This document shows, one piece after another, positions 35,448-46,896 of a stretch of 64,000 nucleotides of DNA. Within the stretch, counting starts at the first letter, position 1. Each line of letters begins with the position of its first letter. This stretch comes from Euborellia annulipes (Eukaryota; Arthropoda; Insecta; Dermaptera; Anisolabididae), in NCBI GenBank assembly GCA_023213315.1, contig JAKCPI010000837.1, positions 41,703 to 105,702 of the forward strand, in the 5' to 3' direction. A program made the position numbers and the translations under genes. A model generated the notes under the pieces. It had not been told where the DNA came from, did not search any database, and saw nothing but the letters and a program-made list of their open reading frames with translations.

Positions 35448-36301
35448 GTACATATGAATATATTATAATGAAAACGTCTCGAAGTGTACATGAGAGAAAA
35501 ATTTCTCAATATGATCAAGAGTCGCGGGAGCGACTCGTCGCCGAGCATGTGAAAAGCAAAAGAAAGCAAAGAAACTCTTAATACTACCATTTAGTTGATA
35601 TTCCAATAGATGCCAATGGCCCATTGCATTTAGATGGACGAGTCGTCCCTAGACTATATTATCAAGAATGATTTTAAATCCTTAATAAAAGATAGGGACG
35701 TGAAAAAATTTTTTTGAGAAACTTTTCTCTTTCTGGGCGAATATCTCAAAAAGTTTTTAAGATATCGGAGCCAAATTTTTTTATATTAAACTAGAATAAA
35801 TAAGGATTATTTTGAGCACGAATTCAAAAAAAAATTCCAGTGCCAAAAAGAATGGCAGAGGCTCAAAGTTGAGATTTTGCCGATTTCGGAAGGTCAAAAG
35901 TTAGTCTCTTATTTTTCCTTTTTTTTTTTTTTTTTTTCTTTTTTTCTTTTTTTTTTCTTTTTTTTTTTCATTCTTTTCTTCAATTTTCAAATTTTTAGAC
36001 AAAGCTACAGGTTTCCCTGCTGGACCGATTAGGATGAAATTTAAAATACAAATAGATACTATCAAAAACCCGATACCTTTGATATAAAATTTCATTTTGG
36101 ATCAAAAGTGACTTTTTGAGAGGTATTCAAAATTTCAAATTTGTCCTATCTTTAACATGGCGAAAAGACAATTCTGACTATTTTGCTCCCTGATGACGTC
36201 ATCTAGGAACATATATATTATTATTAGTAATTTTGATCCCTAATGGAACAAAAATTTTTTAGATAGATCCATTCAGATAGAAATAGATTAACGTGATAAG
36301 G

Positions 36302-37690
36302 AGTGCTACCAACATAAAATAAATAAAAAACCTAAAATTTTATAAAATTTAGGGAAATCCTATGTTTATCGTTTCGAATGGATACCAAACGATGTATTTA
36401 CATTCTACCAACATAACAAAAATAAAAAAACCTAAAATTTTATAAAATTTGGTGAAATCCTATGTTTATCGTTTCGAATGAATACCAAACGATATATTTA
36501 CATTCTACCAACATAACAAAAATAAAAAACCTAAAATTTTATAAAATTTGGTGAAATCCTATGTTTATCGTTTCGAATGGATACCAAACGATGTATTTAC
36601 ATTCTACCAACATAACAAAAATAAAAAACCTAAAATTTTATAAAATTTGGTGAAATCCTATGTTTATCGTTTCGAATGGATACCAAACGATGTATTTACA
36701 TTCTACCAACATAACAAAAATAAAAAACCTAAAATTTTATAAAATTTGGTGAAATCCTATGTTTATCGTTTCGAATGAATACCAAACGATGTATTTACAA
36801 TCTACCAACATAACAAAAATAAAAAACCTAAAATTTTATAAAATTTGGTGAAATCCTATGTTTATCGTTTCGAATGGATACCAAACGATAGTATTTACAT
36901 TCTACCAACATAACAAAAATAAAAAACCTAAAATTTTATAAAATTTGGTGAAATCCTATGTTTATCGTTTCGAATGAATACCAAACGATATATTTACATT
37001 CTACCAACATAACAAAAATAAAAAACCTAAAATTTTATAAAATTTGGTGAAATCCTATGTTTATCGTTTCGAATGAATACCAAACGAAGTATTTACAATC
37101 TACCAACATAACAAAAATAAAAAACCTAAAATTTTATAAAATTTGGTGAAATCCTATGTTTATCGTTTCGAATGAATACCAAACGAAGTATTTACAATCT
37201 ACCAACATAACAAAAATAAAAAACCTAAAATTTTATAAAATTTGTTGAAATTCTATGTTTATCGCTTCGAATGGATACCAAACGATGTATTTACATTCTA
37301 CCAACATAACAAAAATAAAAAACCTAAAATTTTATAAAATTTGGTGAAATCCTATGTTTATCGTTTCGAATGGATACCAAACGATGTATTTACATTCTAC
37401 CAACATAACAAAAATAAAAAACGTAAAATTTTATAAAATTTGGTGAAATCCTATGTTTATCGTTTCGAATGGATACCAAACGATGTATTTACATTCTACC
37501 AACATAACAAAAATAAAAAACCTAAAATTTTATAAAATTTAGGGAAATCCTATGTTTATCGTTTTGAATGGATACCAAACGATGTATTTACATTCTACCA
37601 ACATAACAAAAATAAAAATCCTAAAATTTTATAAAATTTGGTGAAATCCTATGTTTATCGTTTCGAATAGATACCACACGATGTATTTAA
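36302..37690 (+). repeat. Satellite array, about 14 units of 99 bp
   Basis: Units begin at about 36302, 36401, 36501, 36600, 36699 and so on to 37591, so the period is 99 bp. Each unit contains CTACCAACATAACAAAAATA, CCTAAAATTTTATAAAATTT and TTTATCGTTTCGAATG. Units differ at a few sites (GGATACC or GAATACC, CATTCTACC or CAATCTACC, GATGTATT or GAAGTATT), and the edge units are the most diverged. Confidence 0.95.
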
Positions 37691-37804
37691 TTTTTACTGT
37701 TTGGAATGCATATTAAAAGATCTATTCATGGGATAACTTAATATTTAATAAACAAAAATTAATAAATAATATTTTCATGTAATATTTCACAAAAAGAAGT
37801 GAAA

Positions 37805-38084
37805 TCTCAGCCAAAAACATCGGAGATGCAAAAAGGGGCGCCTCGCATTATTTTTGCCTAGCGTCGAGGTGAAATCAAAAAAATGCGCCTCGCTTTTCTG
37901 ATTTATATAAAAGCGAGGATATATGAAACAAATAAAATTCTGTAGGGGTTTTATTTAAGTGAAAATATTTCCTCGCTTTTATATAAATCAGAAAAGCGAG
38001 GCGCATTTTTTTGATTTCACCTCGACGCTAGGCAAAAATAATGCGAGGCGCCCCTTTTTGCATCTCCGATGTTTTTGGCTGAGA
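37805..38084. repeat. Long hairpin with 114-bp arms
   Basis: Left arm 37805-37918 and right arm 37971-38084 are equal in length and I see no mismatch. They include GGGGCGCCTCGCATTATTTT and GAAATCAAAAAAATGCGCC. The loop is 52 bp. Lack of divergence implies a young insertion or ongoing correction between arms. Confidence 0.9.
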
Positions 38085-38300
38085 TATATATGATATTGGG
38101 AAATTTTTCTCCCATGTACACTTCGAGACGTTTTCATTATAATATATTCTTATATATTTATACATGTACTGTATTATTAATGACCAACTTTATGCAATAT
38201 TTTGATTCGGACTGATGATGAGACATTAAATATATCTCGAAACGCATCCGGGATCGATAGGCTTATAAAGGCTTTTGATTTGGCTGATTTGGCTGAATCT

Positions 38301-39015
38301 GCCCTTAATTAAATCAAGTATAGCTTCAGAGCCACCAAATTCCTCTTTATTTTTTTGATAATTTCATCATTATAATCTTAGAAAAAGAAAAATCTTATCA
38401 GTCTTACAAATTTCACTCAGCTGAAATATAAGTAGTATGATTTCACAATTTGGAGATTTGTATCTTAGGAGTGACAGAATAATTGATTCGTTGTATAAAA
38501 TAAGAGGAACGAGATGTTTATTATTATATGTAGTGGTATTTATTTATTGTATTATAAAACGACCCCTTTTAAAGAGAGAGAGGGCAAGTGACCCGAAATG
38601 CAAAAGTAGTCTTTTTTTTTCTGATTTCTAAAGTCTGAGGTCAAAACCCCCATTTGTTTTGTTTTCACTTTTAACTGACATTACGATTTTTTTTTTTAAT
38701 TTTGTCATAGAAAATGACCAATGTTGGCCCCTTTGGTGTTAACCAGGCAACCAGACTGTTAATGGGTCGCAACATGAAAAGTCGATTCGTCGTTTTATGA
38801 CCAGCTGTCGTTGTTGTTGTTGTTGATGTTGTCAGTTGTCTCTCACTCTCTATTCTATATGGAAGTCAAGACCATTTTATTTTTTTTTTATCATAAAGTG
38901 TTAAATAACAACGACCGAGTCACTTAAACTCCTACACCTATAAAATTGAAATAGGTTATCAAAAATCAAATAAATTTGATTGTTATAATTCGCATTTAAT
39001 TTTAACCTCGATTGA
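38301..39015. other. Partly unique DNA
   Basis: 38690-38880 is less repetitive (GGTGTTAACCAGGCAACCAG, CAGCTGTCG, (TTG)n at 38809-38826) and could hold a regulatory region. No exon could be defended. Confidence 0.3.
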
Positions 39016-39019
39016 GCCC

Positions 39020-39287
39020 TCGGGGCTTGGCGTAGAGGTTAGAGTGCTAACCGCGTATACCAAACGTCGCGGGTTCGGACCCCAGGCAGTCCGATGATTT
39101 TATTTAAGCCACTTGGATACCAAATGGCTTAAACAAGAATGCCTGGACCCCAAATAAATATATATTATATACATACGAGTATCGTTTAAAGTCTTAAATG
39201 GCCTTAGTTGCCGAAAAGACTGTGTGTATGTGTGTGTGAATGCGAATGAGAAAAAAGTGTGAGTGTTTAAAAAAAAAAAAAAAAAAA
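39020..39287 (+). mobile_element. tRNA-derived SINE, complete
   Basis: Head: A box TGGCGTAGAGG and B box GGTTCGGACCC spaced as in a tRNA. Body: CCACTTGGATACCAAATGGC, AATGCCTGGACCCC. Tail: CTTAAATGGCCTTAGTTGCC, a GTGTGT stretch and 19 A at 39269-39287. Non-coding. Confidence 0.75.
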
Positions 39288-39734
39288 CCTCGATTGAATT
39301 ACTGGATTTTTAACCGATATATGGATATTTAAAGGATATATCAATATGAATGAATCGTGATCATTTTGAGAACGAATAAAATTAATAATATAGTAGATAT
39401 AAAATAGTATTCAATTATTTTAAATAAATTCTTTCGGAATCATGGGTGGAATATTAAATCATTATTTCTAATTGGTTTAAATGTTAATTGGGCAATAATT
39501 TTTATTTAATCTAAATCTCCCCATCATCAAATGGAAATTCTAAAAGTAATAAAAGGTACTTGATTATAAAAAAATCAACGAAATAGGGATTATAAACCTT
39601 TAGCAATCAAAGTTTATCTTAATTAAGAATACAAAGAACTAAAATGCCAATTCAAATAAATTGAAATTTTATACAATACTTTAATTGATTGATAACAAAT
39701 AATCAAATTTGATTAGTTGATTGATTGATATGAG

Positions 39735-40002
39735 CTTGTGGGGCTTCTCTGATCCCCGTATCACTATCCGGGTACAAGGCCCAAGGAGAGGGTCAATCTT
39801 GGAATCATTCATCCCCCACCCCCTAGGCACTTGGTGGCTATAACTGGAGGGGATTATATTCCGATTGCTCCAGTCGAGACGCTTGACTTGGTAGCGCGAC
39901 TGTCTTGTATTCCAAAAGACGATAGTATATATTCATAAAAGCGGTTATCATATAAAGTCTTATTTGGCCCAAGTTGCCGAATTTATAAAAAAAAAAAAAA
40001 TT
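39735..40002 (+). mobile_element. Second SINE-like element with the same tail
   Basis: GC-rich head (GAGCTTGTGGGGCTTCTCTG, CCGGGTACAAGGCCC, CTTGACTTGGTAGCGCGACTG), ending AAAGTCTTATTTGGCCCAAG TTGCCG and an A14 run. The tail word matches the SINE at 39190-39225, while the head differs. Likely two SINE families sharing one LINE-derived 3' end. Confidence 0.5.
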
Positions 40003-40169
40003 TAATTATTATTAAATTTTTTTTTGATTCTGGGATGAAGGACATCTATTCTCGGAGACTCAGTTGAGCCGCAGTTACTTCATCTACACGGGTGGGCGGT
40101 GAGTTGATTGAAATTAATAAAATTCTTAGATAGATTTTTTTAATTTTTTTATTTTAATGTTCTTTAATG

Positions 40170-40868
40170 GTCGACTGAATTGCAATTCTCAGTTTCGAAA
40201 CTTGTTCATCGTCAGGACCTTAAAAATGATAACATTTTTTTACATTTTTAGATATATTCAACCTTATCAAGATAAATGTGTTTTTTGTCAAATATTTAAA
40301 ATTCATTTACAAATTCATCAATATAAATATCAATTCTTTTACATCATTATATAATTACCTTTATAGACATTATCAGAATCCTCAATTCTCTATATGGAAT
40401 ACATATAATTTTTTCAAAATTCCAAGTTGATTGGCTTATTTCAATTTTTAACATTAAATTATAATTGAGCTGTAATACAATTTCTCCATTAATAACAACA
40501 TTTTATAATTTTCATTAGTTTTCTTACCATTAATTTATTAGATGTACGTATATATTTTTTTCTTTTTAATAAAATTTTTTTAACAAATTTTATTGTCATT
40601 AGACATTCAACGAATTTTTATTTTAGAATTAAATCATTTCCTTTTCCTTCCAATCAACCTGTCACTATCACCTCTTGTGGTAACTTTACAAACTATTTTT
40701 GTTAGCGGGCTTATTTTAAATTATAAAACATTATTTTTAACTTATTGACTCATTATAAATATTACACTAATTCTTTTTAAATTTTTACAAACATTTATAC
40801 AAGCCATTATTTAACTTATTAATTAAATACATACATATATATATATTAACTTAACTCTATTACAATAT
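40170..40868 (-). other. 3' region of the Penelope-like element (minus copy)
   Basis: Downstream of the stop on the minus strand. It is non-coding and A/T-rich. At 40190-40225 it holds the motif CCTGACGATGAACAAG then TTCGAAACTGAG, followed by CATTAAAGAAC and A runs. This places the motif that marks the small foldbacks at the 3' end of a recognisable Penelope-like copy. Only the part above 40634 is duplicated in the partner copy. Confidence 0.55.
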
Positions 40869-41943
40869 TTATTTTTCAAACATTTTTTTATTATATAGTT
40901 GTTTTTTAGTTTTGTCCACTAAATTAGCATATACTATTTGAGATCTCTCTCTATCAACCCTAAAATTTATTGCTTCCCGATCATACAAATTTATATAGAA
41001 ACTTTCAAAGAATAATCTTTTTGTTAAGTTCTGTTCACGATGAAGGATTATCGTATTATCAAAATCAAACTGGTGTCCTTCATCATATGAGTGGACACTT
41101 AGTGCTGTATTGACTCCTCTTTTCATACATGAATTGAAATGTTCTTTTAATCTCACTTTTAGGGGTCTTGAGGTTTGCCCTATATAGATTGTATTTTTGT
41201 TTGTTTTTTTACAAGATTCACATAATATCCCATATACTATATTTCTGTTCTCTAACATTACATTTGGGCTCTTATTATTAACTATACTACTTAGTGGTTT
41301 GTTAACTTTATATACAGTATTTAAGTTTTTTTCTCCCAAATATCTTTTTATGATATTTGATATGCCTGGGATATATTTAATTGCACCATCAATAATCATA
41401 TCCTCTTTTTTAACAACAACGTCTGTGTTCACTCTTGTATTCTTAATTATTCTATCTATATATATAGGAGGGTAGCTATTTTTAATATATTTAGTTTTCA
41501 TCATTTCTATGTTATCTTCTATATATTCCGGGTTGCAAATTTTATTAATTCTATAAATCTCGTTTACAATCAGGTTTCTTTTCATGTGCTCCGGGTGTTC
41601 AGAGAAATAGTTGATAGCCCTATGAGATTTTTCTGGTTTTTTATATATATTTGTTGTTAAGTTCCCTAAACTTTCTTTTATTATTTTTACATCTAAAAAT
41701 GTGATCACATTTCCTTCTTCAATTTCATATGTATATTTTATATTTTCATTAAAACCATTTAATTCTATAATCATATTATCTATTTTATCATTCTCTAAAA
41801 CACAAAAACTATCGTCTACGTAATACAAAATTATACTGGGTTTAAATTTTTCTATAATATTCACATGTATATAATCCACCAATAAATCCGCCAATACAGA
41901 AGGTATAGGGTTCCCTATGGGGGGCCTCCTACCTGTTTATATA
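40869..41943 (-). pseudogene. Penelope-like element, RT (C-terminal half) + GIY-YIG endonuclease
   Basis: Retroelement protein, truncated at its N-terminus. In order: the RT block PPIGNPIPSVLADLLVDYI, the catalytic YVDD box in ILYYVDDSF, ITFLDVKI, and TNIYKKPEKSHRAINYFSEH as in Penelope-like RTs. Then a CxxC pair (CESC) and the endonuclease core NTIYIGQTSRPLKVRLKEH followed by ESFYINLYDREAINFR. 341 codons are continuous from a TTG to the stop at 40869, so the apparent start is an artefact. A missing base in the C run near 41920 shifts the frame close to the truncation. RT fingers and N-terminus are absent, so it cannot act alone. Confidence 0.9.
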
Positions 41944-41973
41944 ATTCATTATTCAAATCAAATATATTTAAAC

Positions 41974-43082
41974 TGAATAATGAATTATATAAACAGGTAG
42001 GAGGCACCCCCATAGGGAACCCTATATCTTCTGTATTGGCGGATTTATTGGTGGATTATATACATGTGAATATTATAGAAAAATTTAAACCCAGTATAAT
42101 TTTGTATTACGTAGACGATAGTTTTTGTGTTTTAGAGAATGATAAAATAGATAATATGATTATAGAATTAAATGGTTTTAATGAAAATATAAAATATACA
42201 TATGAAATTGAAGAAGGAAATGTGATCACATTTTTAGATGTAAAAATAATAAAAGAAAGTTTAGGGAACTTAACAACAAATATATATAAAAAACCAGAAA
42301 AATCTCATAGGGCTATCAACTATTTCTCTGAACACCCGGAGACATGAAAAGAAACCTGATTGTAAACGAGATTTATAGAATTAATAAAATTTGCAACCCG
42401 GAATATATAGAAGATAACATAGAAATGATGAAAACTAAATATATTAAAAATAGCTACCCTCCTATATATATAGATAGAATAATTAAGAATACAAGGGTGA
42501 ACACAGGCGTTGTTGTTAAAAAAGAGGATATGATTATTGATGGTGCAATTAAATATATCCCAGGCATATCAAATATCATAAAAAGATATTTGGGAGAAAA
42601 AACTTAAATACTGTATATAAAGTTAACAAACCACTAAGTAGTATAGTTAATAATAAGAGCCCAAATGTAATGTTAGAGAACAGAAATATAGTATATGGGA
42701 TATTATGTGAATCTTGTAAAAAAACAAACAAAAATACAATCTATATAGGGCAAACCTCAAGACCCCTAAAAGTGAGATTAAAAGAACATTTCAATTCATG
42801 TATGAAAAGAGGAGTCAATACAGCACTAAGTGTCCACTCATATGATGAAGGACACCAGTTTGATTTTGATAATACGATAATCCTTCATCGTGAACAGAAC
42901 TTAACAAAAAGATTATTCTTTGAAAGTTTCTATATAAATTTGTATGATCGGGAAGCAATAAATTTTAGGGTTGATAGAGAGAGATCTCAAATAGTATATG
43001 CTAATTTAGTGGACAAAACTAAAAAACAACTATATAATAAAAAATGTTTGAAAAATAAATATTGTAATAGAGTTAAGTTAAT
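41974..43082 (+). pseudogene. Penelope-like element, plus copy with three frameshifts
   Basis: Same protein as the minus copy. Upstream of the TTG at 42036 it retains YKQVGGTPIGNPISSVLAD in frame, which the minus copy has lost. One-base deletions relative to the minus copy occur near 42342 (CCGGAGACATG), near 42600 (A run in GGGAGAAAAAACTTAA) and near 43043 (A run before ATGTTTG). The first two break the frame between RT and endonuclease, and the last alters the C-terminus. The endonuclease frame 42670-43104 is otherwise open. Confidence 0.9.
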
Positions 43083-43375
43083 ATATATATATGTATGTAT
43101 TTAATTAATAAGTTAAATAATGGCTTGTATAAATGTTTGTAAAATTTAAAAAGAATTAGTGTAATATTTATAATGAGTCAATAAGTTAAAAATAATGTTT
43201 TATAATTTAAAATAAGCCCGCTAACAAAAATAGTTTGTAAAGTTACCACAAGAGGTGATAGTGACAGGTTGATTGGAAGGAAAAGGAAATGATTAATTAT
43301 TATTATTAATTAAGTTCTGAGGAATCAAAAAAGAACGAAATTATTAGTATACCTAGTAAAGATCTTATTCTTTGG

Positions 43376-43601
43376 GTAACTTTAATATAAAATTTCAAGT
43401 TTCTAGCTCTTTTCGTTCTTGAAATATTTTGTTCACAGACAGTCACACACACAGACTCGCAGACAGACCATGTTCCAAAAACCACTTTTTTAGACTCAGG
43501 GGACCTCAAAACGTGTATATCCATCAAAATTTCAACATCGAATTTTTGACATGAATCCAATACTTATATATTACATATAAACATAGGTAGGAGAGAAAGT
43601 A
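43376..43601 (+). repeat. Family A repeat, distal fragment
   Basis: From TAACTTTAATATAAAATTTC through ACCATGTTCCAAAAACCAC to GGTAGGAGAGAAAGTA. The proximal half is absent. Confidence 0.75.
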
Positions 43602-43763
43602 AAAAAAGTAAAAAATTGAACAGAAAACTCAAAAAAGACTATGAGATATCAATTTTGTCTAATAAATAATTTTTCATCATACAGGTTTTCTATTAGGAAG
43701 TAGGAACGAATCCCTCCTATCAAATTACGTTTGTCCCTGCTCTTTTGGAAAATATTTTCTATG

Positions 43764-44002
43764 TACAGTGAGCGCCACAATTAAGTCCCCACTTGATAGC
43801 TTTAGCCCTAAGTATATGGTATAATATATGGTGTAAAGTGAAATAATTTTAATGACCGAAAAGGTAAAACGTAAAATATGGTACAGATGATTTTATTTTA
43901 CCTTTTAAAATTTAAAATTATTTCACCTTTTACCATATACTATACCTTATACTTAAAGCAAAAGCTATCAGGGAGGGGGACTTAATTGTGGCGCTCACTG
44001 TA
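43764..44002. mobile_element. Tc1/mariner-type MITE
   Basis: TACAGTGAGCGCCACAATTA AGTCCCC at the left and the exact inverse at the right, about 27 bp. Flanked by TA. The inner arms (CACTTGATAGCTTTAGC and partner) extend the palindrome. 235 bp, non-coding. CAGTG tips with TA duplication are the classic Tc1/mariner signature. Confidence 0.85.
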
Positions 44003-44318
44003 CGTTTCTTGATAAAAGAATGAAGATAATATAAAGAAAGTAATAGAACTCTAATTCAATTTCATGAATGAATATCTACATTATGATTTATCTAGTAGTA
44101 CTTTTACTATTTAAAATGCGATAAGATATATTTATTATATTCGTAAATTATAAATTGTTTCTTGATAGTAAAAGATTTAAAATTTTAATTGATCTTTAAA
44201 ATTAATAATAATGTGAATGTAGAAGCCAGCCATAAGGCTAGCCTTTGCCGAAATAAAATCCCAAATTCGTAAAAGATTTCTTCTTCACTTATAATACTTC
44301 CACCAGTTAGAAAATATA

Positions 44319-44563
44319 TCGCCTGCTGAGAATCATGGTGGACAAAGTTCGAAATTCAACAATTCAAGAAAAGACGTTTGAAAGTTCTATATACATTTAA
44401 ATATCCGGGAAACAAATGAATAGACCAGAATCAATGGCAAAGAGGGGGAAATATATTTTCGCCACTTTGTCACTCACAAGAGAAGACGTTTTAAAATCAT
44501 TTGTTAGGCATAACTCAAAAATTGAATTTTCGGACTTTCGCCACTATGATTCTCAGCAGGCGA
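44319..44563. mobile_element. MITE with ATCGCCTGCTGAGAATCAT ends
   Basis: Left ATCGCCTGCTGAGAATCATG GTGG faces CCACTATGATTCTCAGCAGG CGA. Inner AATTCAACAATTC / AAAAATTGAATTTT extend the pairing. One end of the same family is at 13053. The overlapping short frames are not genes. Confidence 0.7.
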
Positions 44564-44879
44564 AATGTACAGTACGTATACAAACTCAATGGAAAGAGCA
44601 AAGGAAATGATAGCTGGTATTATCTAATTAAAATCGATACGAGTAATTTATTTCGAAAAAGGACACCTTTTTGGCCGACCTCCTCTCCTCTCATATAATT
44701 TTGAAAAATAAATTTTTCATGACTCAATTGAAACTGATTTATAATAAATTTCTATTCTAAATTATATAAATTATCAAAACAGGATAAAAAAAATCTATAA
44801 TACACCTTATCAAGTAATAATAAAAATAGATAAATGATTAAAAATTTAGATTAGAAAAGTAAATGTTGAGTTATGTCAT

Positions 44880-45100
44880 TTATTGAGTTTAGACTGTTGG
44901 CTCGAGTTGAAACATTAAAAGTAAATAAAAAATTAATCAATATAAAATTAAGTAATTAATTAGAAAAAAAAACTTGGTGATCTGTTTCAAGTATTTGTAT
45001 TAATTGTAAAAATATTTATAAGTATTTATATCAATAAACAATTGAAACATATCATCAAGTGTTTTTATAATTAATTAATTTTATATTGATTAATTTTTTT
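44880..45100. mobile_element. AT-rich foldback (worn Penelope-type)
   Basis: Arms AAAAAATTAATCAATATAAAA TTAA and complement, then ACTTGGTGATCTGTTTC facing GAAACATATCATCAAGT. The TTGGCTCGAGTTGAAACAT word at 44892 resembles the flank of the compound at 20960. The central motif is too worn to be sure. Confidence 0.45.
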
Positions 45101-45376
45101 TGCTATTTATATATTGGAAATTTAATATCAAAAAATTTATCTCCACCTGCAACCAAATCCTGTTTTAGTTAATTAAGTAAAAAAATGTTTTTAACTTCTG
45201 ATGTCATTCCAAGTGTAAACGATAGCCATCATGTAATCATATAAAAAGTATATCTTTGAAAAAAAAATTAATTAGGGGTGGGAGTGAATATTAATAATTG
45301 ACATTTTTACTTTTGACTTATGAAATGGAAGTGGTCAAGTTTGAAACTAAGGTGCTATGGGACTCTAAATTTATCT

Positions 45377-45427
45377 CGACACAAAAAATCTGGTGTGACC
45401 AGTCCCCAGGAACGCCAGATTTTTGAT
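45377..45427. repeat. Family A hairpin remnant
   Basis: ATCTCGACACAAAAAATCTGG TGTGACC to CGCCAGATTTTTG: only the outer stem of the proximal hairpin survives. Confidence 0.5.
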
Positions 45428-45511
45428 ACTTTTATACGTACAAATAAATACCATCCTTGAGCTGAGAGATGAAATAAAAGAAAAAAAAAACTTTAAGAGT
45501 TAAGGGATTTA

Positions 45512-45611
45512 TACCCGTATTCATAGTCATTGCTTGAGGAACAAGGAATCCTTATGCCTATATAAAAGAATAGATATTAGGATTCCTTCTTCCTCAAGGA
45601 ACGACGGGTAA
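45512..45611. repeat. 100-bp inverted repeat
   Basis: CTTGAGGAACAAGGAATCCTTA faces TAGGATTCCTTCTTCCTCAAG, with outer TACCCGT and ACGGGTA. A small worn palindromic element. Flanks 45612-46052 are AT-rich with nothing else recognised. Confidence 0.6.
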
Positions 45612-46052
45612 TAGTTTTGTTTAAATAATAAATATTTATATTACGGGGATACCTTGGCACCCGGCCTAATAATAAAAAAAACTTTCAAAACAACGATCTG
45701 ATACTTATTTGAATTATTTGAAATTGTAATATATTTATTTCTTAGTGGGTGGTCTCTCTACAACCTCATAACATTTACACGACCTAGTTAATATACATTT
45801 TTTCAAATTAATATTTTTTTTATAAATACAATGTAGGAAAATTAAAAATATTTATTAAATTGTTAATTTATTTACATAGTTTATTTTAGGTAGTTTCAGT
45901 AGATATAGCCTATTATTTGTAAAATATTATATTTATTGTAAAACATATAAAAATAAAAACTAGCGGCCAAAAAAAAAAAAAACTTTCATATAGCTTACTC
46001 AAAAAAATCAAAAATTTTCCATCCATAATTTTTTTATAACCAGAAAATTTAA

Positions 46053-46730
46053 AAAAATCTGGTGTGACTGGCGCACAGCACACAACTTTCTCTTACCTTC
46101 GGTAATCAAAAGTTGTGTTCTGTGCTTGTCACACCAGATTTTTTGTGTCGACATGTATTTAGTTTCCGACCATAGGGTACGATTGAATTCAAGATGTAAA
46201 ATTTATAAGTATGGGAAAATATTTATATTTTGTTTCCATGGCAACCATTTCTCCTATCTTTTCTATGGAGTACAAGAGTAAAGTGGTCTTCAGAAGATTT
46301 CAATCACAAAATGAGAATATACATTTTATAGAGAATCTAAAAAATAATTGATTTTTGAATTTTAAAAAAAATCGTTGGAGCAAATTTTGAGAAAATCGAA
46401 AAAAACTGAAAAAGTGCATCAGTAAAGTACTAGTACTTTTCGGTCGATTTTGTTCAAAAGCTTCGTGTCACGTCCCATGGGGGTGCCTAACTTAAATATA
46501 AAATTTCAACTTCCTAGCTCTTTTCGTTCTTGAGATATTTTGTTCACAGACACACAGACACACAGACAGACAGACAGACAGACAGACCATGTCGCGAAAA
46601 CCACTTTTTTGGATTCAGGGGACCTCAAAACGTGTATATCCATCAAAATCTCGACATCGAATTTTTGACATGAAACCAATACTTTCTCTCTCTATATATA
46701 TTAACATATATATAGAGGTAAGAGAAAGTA
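46053..46730 (+). repeat. Family A repeat, best-preserved copy
   Basis: The proximal hairpin is intact: AATCTGGTGTGAC, GCACAGCACACAACTTTCTC, then CAAAAGTTGTGTTCTGTGC and GTCACACCAGATT. The slot at 46549-46586 holds ACAC/ACAG repeats. The distal hairpin is ACTTTCTCTCTCTATATA...AGAGGTAAGAGAAAGTA. The word ACTTTCTCTTACC occurs in the proximal hairpin and inverted at the distal tip. Confidence 0.95.
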
Positions 46731-46779
46731 AAAAAAATTTCAAATCCACTCCCTATCGTTGGCGTGCAGTCAGGTGAAT

Positions 46780-46860
46780 GTTTACCAAATAATCAACATT
46801 ACTCAATTTTTGAGATGTTTCAGCCCAAGTTTATTCAGTCATCTTCAGTCCATTAAAAAA
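46780..46860 (-). repeat. Single Penelope-type motif
   Basis: On the minus strand GGACTGAAGATGACTG then GGGCTGAAACATC. Unlike the foldbacks there is no inverted partner nearby. Confidence 0.45.
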
Positions 46861-46896
46861 TTGAATTCTTTATGAATAATTATTATATGAAATTCC

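Larger units (their letters stand above)
35195..38300. mobile_element. Composite element: inverted arms, satellite core, hairpin
   Basis: The arms at 35205-35335 plus 35448-35500 and 38092-38290 are inverted copies. They share CGGACTGATGATGAGACATT, then TCTCGAAACGC, and GTACACTTCGAGACGTTTTC. The motif is the one found in the Penelope-type foldbacks. The left arm is split by a palindromic insertion (35328-35447). The interior holds unique DNA, a T/C-rich tract (35909-35985), the 99-bp satellite and a long hairpin. No long ORF. Confidence 0.65.
40634..43295. repeat. Head-to-head inverted pair of Penelope-like elements
   Basis: Left arm 40634-41955, right arm 41974-43295, both about 1,322 bp, with an 18-bp spacer. 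Arms differ by only a few bases. Both copies break at the same 5' point, inside the RT domain. The identity drops abruptly after GGAAATGATTAAT on the right, whereas the left copy continues to its 3' tail. Confidence 0.95.

Noticed and set aside
35330..35590. 86-codon minus-strand frame
   Set aside because: It crosses the 120-bp palindromic insertion, so it was created by the insertion.
36302..37690. Regular repeats considered as a CRISPR array
   Set aside because: The units are contiguous 99-bp tandem copies with no unique spacers, in a eukaryotic setting. It is a satellite.
38200..38260. Canonical hammerhead ribozyme at CTGATGATGAGACATT...CTCGAAACGC
   Set aside because: An extra base separates CTGATGA from the stem, and the sequence after GAAAC does not give the required closing U and cleavage base. 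Kept only as a hammerhead-like hypothesis.
41197..41475. Hydrophobic 92-codon plus-strand frame, membrane-like
   Set aside because: Antisense of the Penelope-like protein; A/T-rich antisense often looks hydrophobic.
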